NCBI GenBank assembly: GCA_963729995.1
Contig: CAVSPF010000003.1
Coordinates: 1,550,001-1,614,000 of the forward strand
DNA length: 64,000 nucleotides
Direction of reading: 5' to 3'
DNA from: VRUE01 sp963729995
GTDB lineage: Bacteria; Actinomycetota; Thermoleophilia; Solirubrobacterales; 70-9
Shown here piece after piece: positions 1-7,935 of this stretch. The first letter of the stretch is position 1. Every line of letters begins with the position of its first letter. The notes under the pieces are model-generated. The model was not told where the DNA came from, made no database searches, and saw only the letters and a list, made by a program, of their open reading frames with translations. A program made the position numbers and the translations under genes.

Positions 1-216
1 TCGCCGGATTGCCTCCAGGTTGAGGCCATCCGCCTGCATCTCGCGAGTCAGCGCGATTCGCGCCACATGCTCCTCGTTGTAGTAGCCGGTGCGGCCGCGG
101 ACGACCGGCGGTGGCAGAAGCCCGCGCGTCTGGTGGGCGCGGATGTTGCGAACCGTCATCCCGGTGCGCTCCGCCAACTCCCTGATCGTCATCTCGCTCT
201 GCTGCCTGTTGCTCAT
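1..216 (-). CDS. MerR-family transcriptional regulator (3' end outside window)
   Basis: The first 72 residues of a DNA-binding regulator are visible; the rest lies beyond the left edge. After a short polar leader comes a MerR-type winged helix: TIRELAERTGMTVRNIRAHQ, then RGLLPPP, then GRTGYYNEEH, the usual helix-turn-helix and wing of this family. The ATG is one base downstream of the stop of the SDR gene on the same strand, so the two are probably co-transcribed. The effector domain is not visible, so the ligand cannot be guessed. Family call is firm, function unknown. Confidence 0.85.
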   Translation of the reverse strand, partial: MSNRQQSEMTIRELAERTGMTVRNIRAHQTRGLLPPPVVRGRTGYYNEEHVARIALTREMQADGLNLEAIRR

Positions 217-217
217 G

Positions 218-931
218 TCACCGCATGGTAAGTGCGAGCCGCTGGCCGTTCATCTCTCCGGCTGCATCGGAACAGAGAAACGCGATCGCCTCGGCGATGT
301 GCTCGGCGGGAGTGAACGTGGGGAACTCCTTGCCTGGATTCTCCTCCCGCATCTGCGGGGTGAGGATCGCGTCGACGACAACGATGTTGGCCGTGGCGCC
401 ACGGCCCTTGAAGCCGTCGGCCAGGGCAAGCGTCCACGCCTCTGCGGCAGCCTTGGCAGCCGCATAGGCGGCATTGGAGTTGGAGGGCGCCTGCGCCTGC
501 TTCGCGGAGACGAGCGCGAATCGACCGCGACCGGATGCCAGGAGCGCGTCGTGGAAGGCGCGGGTCGTGTGCTGGACGGTGCGAACCAGCAGGTCGTGCA
601 GCAGCTCCCAGTCCGACAGCGGGGCCTCGTGCAGCGGCTGCCCGCCGCGCCAGCCACCCACCAGGTGCAGGAGACCGTCGACCCGGCCGAACCGCTCGAG
701 CAGAGCCGCGCACCACTCGCGCACCGCACCCTCGTCGAGCAGGTCAGCCGCGCGTCCATCCCACCGCTCCTCTGCCAGCCCCAGCCCGGCGCCCACCTCG
801 TCGACCCGCGCCTGGTCCCGGTCTGTGCCGGCGACCGTCGCCCCGGCCATCGCCAGCCGATTCGCGACCACCGGTCCCAGCCCGCCGCCAACGCCGGCAA
901 TGGCGATCACGCGGCCGTCGAGGCTGCCCAT
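218..931 (-). CDS. SDR-family NAD(P)-dependent oxidoreductase
   Basis: 237 residues, a normal length for a classical short-chain dehydrogenase/reductase. The N-terminal Rossmann segment has the glycine-rich motif GVGGGLG near residues 13-19, and the catalytic triad can be read as S142, Y156 and K160 (YAAAK). The substrate cannot be deduced. The ATG lies one base after the 3' discriminator of tRNA-Tyr on the same strand, so there is no room for a separate leader or ribosome binding site. Its stop is followed after one base by the start of a MerR regulator, giving the order tRNA-Tyr, SDR, MerR. The start is supported by the usual SDR N-terminus (MGSLDGRV). Confidence 0.88.
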   Translation of the reverse strand: MGSLDGRVIAIAGVGGGLGPVVANRLAMAGATVAGTDRDQARVDEVGAGLGLAEERWDGRAADLLDEGAVREWCAALLERFGRVDGLLHLVGGWRGGQPLHEAPLSDWELLHDLLVRTVQHTTRAFHDALLASGRGRFALVSAKQAQAPSNSNAAYAAAKAAAEAWTLALADGFKGRGATANIVVVDAILTPQMREENPGKEFPTFTPAEHIAEAIAFLCSDAAGEMNGQRLALTMR

Positions 932-932
932 A

Positions 933-1014
933 TGGGGGAGGCAGGATTCGAACCTGCGTAGGCATAGCCAACTGGTTTACAGCCAGTCTCCTTTAACCAC
1001 TCGGACACTCCCCC
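933..1014 (-). tRNA. tRNA-Tyr (anticodon GTA)
   Basis: Read on the minus strand there is a 7-bp acceptor stem GGGGGAG/CTCCCCC, an anticodon stem ACTGG/CCAGT around loop CTGTAAA (anticodon GTA), a long class II variable arm and a T arm with GGTTCGAATCC. The discriminator is A at position 933. CCA is not encoded. The next gene starts at 931, one base beyond the tRNA. Confidence 0.95.
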
Positions 1015-1035
1015 AGCTGTGAGGCGAGTTTATCG

Positions 1036-1089
1036 GGGACGTGCCGTGACTTAGAGGCCACTATGGGTACTCAACAAGCGGCACGTCCC
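1036..1089. repeat. dispersed ~50-bp palindromic repeat, copy A
   Basis: Perfect 11-bp terminal inverted repeats GGGACGTGCCG (1036-1046) and CGGCACGTCCC (1079-1089) enclose a core containing ATGGGTACTCAAC. The same element occurs at 26824-26873 (copy B) and, inverted, at 52362-52413 (copy C). Copy A lies between the 5' side of tRNA-Tyr and the start of the oxidoreductase gene at 1118, so it sits in a divergent promoter region. It looks like a REP- or RPE-type element; no transposase is associated. Confidence 0.75.
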
Positions 1090-1117
1090 GGGGGAGCCGG
1101 ATGGGATACTGCGACCC

Positions 1118-1576
1118 GTGCTGGGGGACAGGTTCTACGCGCGGATGTCGATGGCGATGGGGGCTACGGGCCTGCGCTGGACCGGGAAGCTGAACGTGCC
1201 GCTCTATCGTTTCAGCGGCGGGCGGATTGGCGGTCGCATCGGGCACGCGCCCGTGCTGCTGTTGACCACGACCGGCCGCAAGTCTGGGCAGCTGCGCACC
1301 GCCCCGGTCGTCTACCTGGCCGATGGCGAGCGGGTGATCGTGATCGGATCGAACGCCGGGCACAGCCGCCCACCGGCATGGTCGCTCAACCTGAAGGCAA
1401 ACCCGGACGCCGAGGTCGAGATCGGCCGCGAGCGCCGGCGGGTGCGGGCGCGCGTGGCCGAGGGTGAGGAGCGGGCTGAGCTCTGGCGCAAGCACAACGA
1501 CCAGTACTCGGGCTTCGATGAATACGAGGCACGGACCGACCGCGACATCGCGGTCTTCGTCCTGGAGCCGCTCTAG
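1118..1576 (+). CDS. DUF385/nitroreductase-family deazaflavin-dependent oxidoreductase
   Basis: 152 residues, GTG start. The central block LLLTTTGRKSGQLRTAPVVY followed by a segment ending VIGSNAGHSRPPAWSLNL is typical of the actinobacterial F420/FMN-binding split-barrel family related to Ddn. These enzymes use deazaflavin F420 or flavin to reduce varied substrates; the physiological substrate here cannot be read from sequence. It is monocistronic and converges on the sigma-factor gene, with a hairpin at 1582-1617 between them. The start is chosen because the family begins shortly before the RxSGGRIGGR segment; a later start is possible. Confidence 0.85.
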   Translation: MLGDRFYARMSMAMGATGLRWTGKLNVPLYRFSGGRIGGRIGHAPVLLLTTTGRKSGQLRTAPVVYLADGERVIVIGSNAGHSRPPAWSLNLKANPDAEVEIGRERRRVRARVAEGEERAELWRKHNDQYSGFDEYEARTDRDIAVFVLEPL

Positions 1577-1581
1577 CGCCC

Positions 1582-1617
1582 TGTCTCAAACCCCGCCTGC
1601 GCGGGGAGCTTGAGACA
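1582..1617. terminator. hairpin between convergent genes
   Basis: TGTCTCAA (1582-1589) pairs with TTGAGACA (1610-1617), with an inner CCCCGC/GCGGGG stem and a 4-base loop. It lies between the plus-strand oxidoreductase stop (1576) and the minus-strand sigma-factor stop (1622), so it is placed to terminate both transcripts. There is no clear T-tract. Confidence 0.7.
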
Positions 1618-1621
1618 AGTC

Positions 1622-2857
<1,236 letters not shown>

Positions 2858-2896
2858 CTCATGCCCGTATGGCCGGTTGCCTACCCTTCATGGGCA

Positions 2897-3901
2897 ATGG
2901 CAGGCCAGCTGCGAACCCTCCCCCGCTCCGCGGCTGATGTGCAGTCGTCCACCCCGGCCACCCGGGTCAGCCTCTCGCGGGTCGGCGTCACCGGCGTCGA
3001 GAAGGTGATTCGCGTCAAGGCGGACGGGGCCGAGAACCTCTACCACGCCGAGTTCGAGTGCTTCGTCGACCTCAATCCGCGCCAGGCCGGGGTGCATATG
3101 TCCCGCTTCGAGGAAATCGTCGGCGAGGCGATCGACGAGGTCGTGCTTGGCGAGGCGTTCCGTGCCGAGATCCTCGCCGCCCACATCGCTCAGCGCGTGC
3201 GCGAGCGCCAGGACGGCCTGCGCGCCGAGGTTTCGGTCACCGCGCGCTATCCGGCGACCGTGAGCACTCCCGCCAGCGGCCAGGACACCCAGGAGATCTA
3301 CGTCCTGTTCGGAACTGCGGTCGCCTCCGTGCGGGGCACTCGGACGCTGACCGGCGTCCAGGCGCAGGGGATGACGGCCTGCCCCTGTGCGCAGGAGATG
3401 GTCGGAGAGCTTGCCCGTGAACGGCTCGCCGAGCAGGGTTTCGACGCAGAGCAGATCGAGCGGGCAATCGAGGCGGTGCCAATCGCGACCCACAACCAGC
3501 GCGGCATCGGAACCCTTCACATCGGCTGCCCAGAGGGCGGCCCGGCCTGGATAGACGCGCCGCAGCTGGTGCAGATCGTGGAGCAGTCGATGAGCTCGGA
3601 GATCTACGAGCTGATGAAGCGGCCCGACGAGCTCGCGGTCGTCGCCAAGGCCCATGCGCAGCCGCGCTTCGTGGAGGACTGCGTGCGGGAGATGGTGCGC
3701 CGCGTGATCGAGGACTATCCCGACCTGCCGGGCGAGACATTCGTGATGGCGCACCAGGAGAACCTGGAGACGATCCATCGGCACAACGTGATCGCCGAAC
3801 GCTACGGGAAGCTCGACGAGCTTCGCGTGGAGCTCGAGAGCGGCGAGCACCAGCGCCGCCACACCACCGTCAGGGAGTGGCTCGAGGCTCCAGCGACCTG
3901 A
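2897..3901 (+). CDS. folE2: GTP cyclohydrolase I type FolE2/MptA
   Basis: Catalyses conversion of GTP to 7,8-dihydroneopterin triphosphate (or its cyclic form in MptA), the first step of folate-type pterin synthesis. The start region ADVQSSTPATR, the long strand-helix block and the metal-site segment GMTACPCAQEM (C162, C164 from the chosen start), plus ATHNQRGIGTLHIGC, are diagnostic of the type IB family, which is unrelated in sequence to FolE. ATG at 2897 is preferred because the open frame upstream would leave almost no space for promoters between it and the divergent sigma factor. No other folate gene is adjacent. Some family members are used under zinc limitation, but no Zur-like site was recognised here. 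Confidence 0.93.
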   Translation: MAGQLRTLPRSAADVQSSTPATRVSLSRVGVTGVEKVIRVKADGAENLYHAEFECFVDLNPRQAGVHMSRFEEIVGEAIDEVVLGEAFRAEILAAHIAQRVRERQDGLRAEVSVTARYPATVSTPASGQDTQEIYVLFGTAVASVRGTRTLTGVQAQGMTACPCAQEMVGELARERLAEQGFDAEQIERAIEAVPIATHNQRGIGTLHIGCPEGGPAWIDAPQLVQIVEQSMSSEIYELMKRPDELAVVAKAHAQPRFVEDCVREMVRRVIEDYPDLPGETFVMAHQENLETIHRHNVIAERYGKLDELRVELESGEHQRRHTTVREWLEAPAT

Positions 3902-4421
3902 GACGACGGCGGATGCCGAAGAAGTAGTCGGCGCCGCTGATCAATGTCACCGCCACGGCAAGGTAGACGAGGGCATTGACCCATGCCGGGGCCGGATTGG
4001 TCGCGATCAACGCGATCACGGCGCCGATTTGCAGCACGGTCTTGACCTTGCCCAGCCAGCTGGCGGCAATCACGATGCCCCGCTCCGCGGCAATCGCGCG
4101 CAGGCCGGTGACCGCAATCTCGCGGGCGATGATCACCATCGCGACCCAGGCCTCGAGACGGTTCAGGGAAACCAGCGAGATCAGCGCCGCGGTGACCAGC
4201 AGCTTGTCGGCGAGCGGGTCCATCAGCTTGCCGAACGTGGTGACTGCGTCGCGCGAACGTGCGAAGTAACCGTCAAGGCCGTCGGTCAGCGCCGCCAGCG
4301 CAAACACAGCGGCTGCCAGCGCGTCGCCGTTTGGCGTCTCGCCGACTAGGGCAACGACGACAACCGGCACCGCAAGGATGCGCAGAAGGGTGAGGACGTT
4401 GGGAAGGTTGAGCGGGAACAC
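3870..4421 (-). CDS. pgsA: CDP-diacylglycerol-glycerol-3-phosphate 3-phosphatidyltransferase
   Basis: Membrane enzyme that makes phosphatidylglycerol phosphate for phosphatidylglycerol and cardiolipin. The CDP-alcohol phosphatidyltransferase signature is complete: D47, D50, G51, A54, R55, G64, D68 and D72 with canonical spacing. There are about five hydrophobic segments and the N-terminus (PLNLPNVLTLLRI) is typical. The GTG at 4421 is chosen over longer possibilities because it precedes the conserved LPNVLT start and lies 7 bases after the stop of the upstream lipoprotein gene. The 3' end overlaps the convergent folE2 by 32 bp. Other CDP-alcohol transferases are possible but the length and N-terminus favour PgsA. 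Confidence 0.9.
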   Translation of the reverse strand: MFPLNLPNVLTLLRILAVPVVVVALVGETPNGDALAAAVFALAALTDGLDGYFARSRDAVTTFGKLMDPLADKLLVTAALISLVSLNRLEAWVAMVIIAREIAVTGLRAIAAERGIVIAASWLGKVKTVLQIGAVIALIATNPAPAWVNALVYLAVAVTLISGADYFFGIRRRLRSLEPRATP

Positions 4422-4428
4422 GGCGGGA

Positions 4429-5004
4429 TCATTCCCTACCGGCAGGCGCCACGGAGCCGGGCGGCGGGAGGTCGCCGCTGCCGAATGCCTTCGGGACCGA
4501 GGCCGCGAGGCTGGCTCCGAGGCCACGGCGCAGCAGGACGAGGTGTTGCGCATGGCCGGCGGCGAGGGATGCGTCGAGAGCGCGGGGGGCAGTCATGTAG
4601 AGGCGCGGTGCCGCGTTGAGGTATGAGGCGAGCGCCGTGCTCTCCAGCCGGTAGGCGAGAGCAAGGAACGCGGCCTGGCCCGCGACGCCCGAGAGGTCGA
4701 TCTTTTCCGTTACGGCGTCGGTTTCGCCACCCAGCCCACGAATCGCTTTGGTGAGGGCGTCGGCGTATTCCTGCTCCTGGGCACGGAACTCCCGCCCCAC
4801 GGCGCGGAAAGGGCCCCTCAGCAACGGCAGGCCCCGGCGGTAGGCGTCGGCCGCAGTCAGTTCCCGGCCCAGGGCAGCGTTGAGGATGCCGACGTCGGAT
4901 TCCCTCTCCCTGTTGGCTTCAGCCCCGTGCCCGCTCGCGCCACAGCCGGCAAAGACGATCGCCGTCAGGGCGACGAGCACAGCAGCGGGACCGCGTATCG
5001 GCAT
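4429..5004 (-). CDS. lipoprotein with ferritin-like helical domain
   Basis: The N-terminus MPIRGPAAVLVALTAIVFAG followed by CGAS is a lipoprotein signal with a lipobox (VFAGC), so the mature protein should be anchored outside the membrane. The remainder is almost all helix: an amphipathic repertoire with NAALGRELTAADAYRRGLPL and AYRLESTALASYLNAAP, resembling the four-helix ferritin-like (DUF4439-type) proteins of actinobacteria, though the usual iron-ligand pattern is not obvious. ATG at 5004 is preferred over a GTG at 5016 because GGTGGA lies 7 bases upstream. It is followed 7 bases later by pgsA, so the two are likely one operon. Function unknown. Confidence 0.7.
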   Translation of the reverse strand: MPIRGPAAVLVALTAIVFAGCGASGHGAEANRERESDVGILNAALGRELTAADAYRRGLPLLRGPFRAVGREFRAQEQEYADALTKAIRGLGGETDAVTEKIDLSGVAGQAAFLALAYRLESTALASYLNAAPRLYMTAPRALDASLAAGHAQHLVLLRRGLGASLAASVPKAFGSGDLPPPGSVAPAGRE

Positions 5005-5027
5005 CGCGATTTCCACCGGCTCCGGTG

Positions 5028-5711
5028 CTACGCCTTCTTGCGTTTGGTCGTACGCGCGCCTTTCGCGCTCGCTTTCTTCTTCGTCTTGGATTTCTTGCCC
5101 CGGGGCTCCGGAATCTCGAATCCCATCAGCGCCGCGGACACGGTGAGCTCACTCTCACCGGATTTCGCAAGGCGTCCGGAGCTCTTGGCCTGGATCTCCT
5201 CCACCTCTTCCCGCGTGCTCTTCAGGACGTCGATCAAATCGCGCCATCCCAGCTCGTCGACGATGAGCAGCGTTCGGCTCAGGTGCCTGTCCTTGCGAGC
5301 ATCGAAGGTTCCCTCTTCGAGCGCCGCGACCCCGTCGCCGACGATCAGTTCGAGGAGGTCGGCGCTCAGCCCCGGTCGAATCGAGTCGGGAAGCCGGTTC
5401 CAATCTCGATCCGCGAGGAAGGCTCGCGAGGTTGCCCGGTAGTAGTGCTCGACCGCGCCGCGCCGTGGCGTGGTCTTGACCAGCTTGATGCATTCGAAGT
5501 CCCGGAGCACTTTGACGTGATAGCTGACCTGGCTCAACCCTTCGCCCAGCTCCTTGGCGAGTTCGTTCGGGCTCGCGATCCTTTCGTTGAGGATTCCCAG
5601 GATTTCAACGCGAAGCTCGTGGGTCAGCGCCTTCACAAGCCGCTGGTCGATCGCCCACCTTCCCTTACCCTTCGCGTTGCGCTTGCCTTTCCCAGTGCGT
5701 GTCTCAGCCAA
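5028..5711 (-). CDS. ArsR-like winged-helix regulator with basic tails
   Basis: 227 residues. Residues about 20-95 form a winged helix-turn-helix of the HTH_20/ArsR type: LVKALTHELRVEILGILNER, then PNELAKELGEGLSQVSYHVK, then a beta wing ending in EHYYRAT. Both ends are very lysine-rich (GKGKRNAKGKGR at the start, GKKSKTKKKASAKGARTTKR near the end), which could add non-specific DNA affinity. No Cys cluster for metal sensing is visible. It is divergent from the uracil-DNA glycosylase gene with 44 bp between starts, so it may regulate that gene. TTG start; sensory input unknown. Confidence 0.8.
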   Translation of the reverse strand: MAETRTGKGKRNAKGKGRWAIDQRLVKALTHELRVEILGILNERIASPNELAKELGEGLSQVSYHVKVLRDFECIKLVKTTPRRGAVEHYYRATSRAFLADRDWNRLPDSIRPGLSADLLELIVGDGVAALEEGTFDARKDRHLSRTLLIVDELGWRDLIDVLKSTREEVEEIQAKSSGRLAKSGESELTVSAALMGFEIPEPRGKKSKTKKKASAKGARTTKRKKA

Positions 5712-5755
5712 GGCGCCCCCGATCGTTGGAAGTGTTGAACTACTCCATTGTATTT

Positions 5756-6526
5756 ATGCCCAAACGCATTGATGCGCTATCGAACTCGTCCGGCCCGAAC
5801 ACGCTCGACCGGCTTGCGGCGGAAGTCCACGCCTGCCGGCGCTGCGCGCGGCTGGTGGAGTGGCGGGAGGCCCGGGCAGCCGACCCGCCCCGGCGCTTCC
5901 GCGGCGAGGACTACTGGCAGCGGCCGCTGGCCGGCTTCGGCGACCCAGCGGCTCGGCTGGCGATCGTCGGCCTTGCCCCCGCTGCCCACGGAGGCAACCG
6001 CACGGGGCGGATGTTCACCGGCGACCGCTCCGGTGACTGGCTGTACGCCGCCCTGCACCGCGCTGGCTACGCAAACCAGCCGGAGTCCATCCGCCGCGAT
6101 GATGGGCTCCGCCTCTCAGATGCCTACCTCACCGCGACGGTCCGGTGCGCGCCCCCGGCAAACAGGCCAACCCCGGCCGAGCGCGACAACTGCCTCCCCT
6201 ACCTGGCACGGGAGCTCGCACTGCTGGAGCGCTGTCAGGCGATCGTTGCGCTCGGTGCCTTCGCCTGGGACGGGGCCCTGCGCGCGCTGCGTGAGCTGGG
6301 CTGCGACGTTCCCCGGCCCAAACCGCGCTTCGGTCACAGCGTCGAGGCCCAAGTTGGAGGCTGGGCGCTACTCGGCTGCTATCACCCCAGCCAGCAGAAC
6401 ACCTTCACGGGCCGGCTCACCGAGCGCATGCTCGACGAAGTCTTCGCCCGGGCACGCGAGTTGAGCGCTGACGGCGGTGACCGACACATGCACCGGGCGC
6501 CAGGGAACGCGGCCGAGATAGGTTAG
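5756..6526 (+). CDS. uracil-DNA glycosylase, type 5 (UDGb-like)
   Basis: Base-excision-repair enzyme removing uracil (and often other deaminated bases) from DNA. Near residues 70-95 is the motif GLAPAAHGGNRTGRMFTGD, where family 5 has GLAPA and no family 1 catalytic Asp, and the C-terminal motif HPSQQNTFTG is the leucine-loop region of the same family. Cysteines in HACRRCARL, VRCAPP and DNCLP match the four iron-sulphur ligands of families 4 and 5. ATG at 5756 is chosen because family homology begins soon after; AT-rich sequence just upstream is compatible with a promoter. It diverges from a winged-helix regulator. Confidence 0.9.
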   Translation: MPKRIDALSNSSGPNTLDRLAAEVHACRRCARLVEWREARAADPPRRFRGEDYWQRPLAGFGDPAARLAIVGLAPAAHGGNRTGRMFTGDRSGDWLYAALHRAGYANQPESIRRDDGLRLSDAYLTATVRCAPPANRPTPAERDNCLPYLARELALLERCQAIVALGAFAWDGALRALRELGCDVPRPKPRFGHSVEAQVGGWALLGCYHPSQQNTFTGRLTERMLDEVFARARELSADGGDRHMHRAPGNAAEIG

Positions 6527-6536
6527 GTGCGATCCG

Positions 6537-6941
6537 ATGAGGCTCGCCCGCGCATCTGTTCCACTTGCCGTTCTCGCCGCCATCCTGGTGGCGGGCTGCG
6601 GGTCCAACAATCAGCGCGACCAGTCCCAGGCCGCCACGCAAGCCGAAACTGCCACACGGCAGGCCACCGTGACCGCACCGGCCGGCGCCTCGGCACGCAG
6701 CTGCGCGAGCGGTGCGGCCGATCGCGAAGAGCTGCGTGTGGTCGGAGTGGACTGTGGGACAGGACAGACGGTGGCGACGGGGTGGAGCCGTGACGCGACC
6801 TGCGCCTCCCCCGCCGGCGCCTCTCGCTTCGCCTGCAGCGTGCGTGGCTACCGCTGCCTCGGCACCGCCGCCGAGCGCGGCGTCGCGGTCAGCTGCGCCC
6901 GTCCAGGCCGCTCGATCGCATTCGTGGTGAAACGCGGCTGA
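6537..6941 (+). CDS. small secreted lipoprotein
   Basis: 134 residues. A classical lipoprotein signal (RASVPLAVLAAILVAGC) is followed by a Gln/Thr/Ala-rich linker and then a cysteine-containing domain of about 85 residues (Cys in RSCASGA, VDCGTG, ATCASP, FACSVRGYRC, VSCARP), giving an even number of likely disulphides. The starting ATG lies 10 bases after the uracil-DNA glycosylase stop, so they may be co-transcribed. No family was recognised; function unknown, probably an extracytoplasmic surface protein. Confidence 0.7.
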   Translation: MRLARASVPLAVLAAILVAGCGSNNQRDQSQAATQAETATRQATVTAPAGASARSCASGAADREELRVVGVDCGTGQTVATGWSRDATCASPAGASRFACSVRGYRCLGTAAERGVAVSCARPGRSIAFVVKRG

Positions 6942-7031
6942 GCGCCACAGCACCCGTTCCCTGTCTCGAGCACCTCCGCATCGTCGACACCGAACGCAAC
7001 GGAACCGTCGCACCTAGAATGGGACGTCCCC

Positions 7032-7104
7032 GCCGACGTAGCTCAGCTGGTAGAGCACTTCACTCGTAATGAAGGGGTCCCCGGTTCGATTCCGGGCGTC
7101 GGCT
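7032..7104 (+). tRNA. tRNA-Thr (anticodon CGT)
   Basis: Acceptor stem GCCGACG/CGTCGGC, D arm AGCTCAGCTGGTAGAGC, anticodon stem CTTCA/TGAAG around CTCGTAA (anticodon CGT), T arm CCCCGGTTCGATTCCGGG, discriminator T. CCA is not encoded. Confidence 0.96.
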
Positions 7105-7253
7105 CTAGCGTGGAACACACGAGGTCGTCGGCAATCTCGGAGTCTGCCGGCAACGAGAGCGCGACCTTTACATCCCTCGCCTTCCTGGCGCTCGTGAGGA
7201 ATGCGGACTTCTACTGACGAGACCGCACTTGGGCCTGACTACGATCGGGGACA

Positions 7254-7931
7254 ATGACGACGGTGGCTGACTCCAACGCTTCAGCAACGGTCAGCAGCGA
7301 ACCCAGGGAGGGGATCACGATTGTGCTCGCTGACGACCATACGGTCGTGCGACGCGCGCTGCGCCTGCTGCTGGACGATGAGCCGGATTTCGAGGTGGTA
7401 GCCGAGGCGGAGGACGCCGATGCAGCCGTCCGCTACGTGCGCGGGCACAAGCCCACCGTCCTGATCCTCGATCTCAACATGCCGGGGCGACCGAGTCTGG
7501 AGGCGATCCCGGAGATCCGCGAAACGTCGCCCGATACCCAGATCGTCGTCCTCACCATGCAGAAGGAGCCCGGATTCGCCCGTCAGGCCCTCCAGCTCGG
7601 GGTGCTCGGCTACGTGTTGAAGGAGGCTGCGGACGACGAGCTGGTTCAGGCGGTGCGCCGGGCGGCTGCGGGCGACACCTATCTTCAGCCGGCGCTCGGG
7701 GCTCGCCTGGCCGCCGAACCCGAACCGGGCAAGGGCGACCTCAGCGAGCGCGAGACCGACGTGCTTCGCCTGATCGCCCTCGGCCATACCAACGCCGAGA
7801 TCGCAGAGAAGCTCTTCATCAGCGTTCGCACGGTCGAGACCCATCGCGCCCACATCCAGCAGAAGCTCGGCGCGAGCAGCCGTGCGGAGTTGGTTCGCGA
7901 CGCGCTGGCGCGTGGGTTGGTCGAAACCTAG
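7254..7931 (+). CDS. NarL/FixJ-family response regulator
   Basis: 225 residues. Receiver domain about residues 21-137 with acidic pocket DD (27-28), phospho-acceptor D73 (LILDLNMPG) and the conserved T/K positions (LTMQK, YVLKEA). A LuxR-type helix-turn-helix follows at about 160-220 (LSERETDVLRLIALGHTNAE, SVRTVETHRAHIQQKL). It converges with a DevS-like histidine kinase whose stop lies 4 bp away, so that kinase is the natural partner, although they cannot share one transcript. The signal is unknown. Confidence 0.93.
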   Translation: MTTVADSNASATVSSEPREGITIVLADDHTVVRRALRLLLDDEPDFEVVAEAEDADAAVRYVRGHKPTVLILDLNMPGRPSLEAIPEIRETSPDTQIVVLTMQKEPGFARQALQLGVLGYVLKEAADDELVQAVRRAAAGDTYLQPALGARLAAEPEPGKGDLSERETDVLRLIALGHTNAEIAEKLFISVRTVETHRAHIQQKLGASSRAELVRDALARGLVET

Positions 7932-7935
7932 GGTC

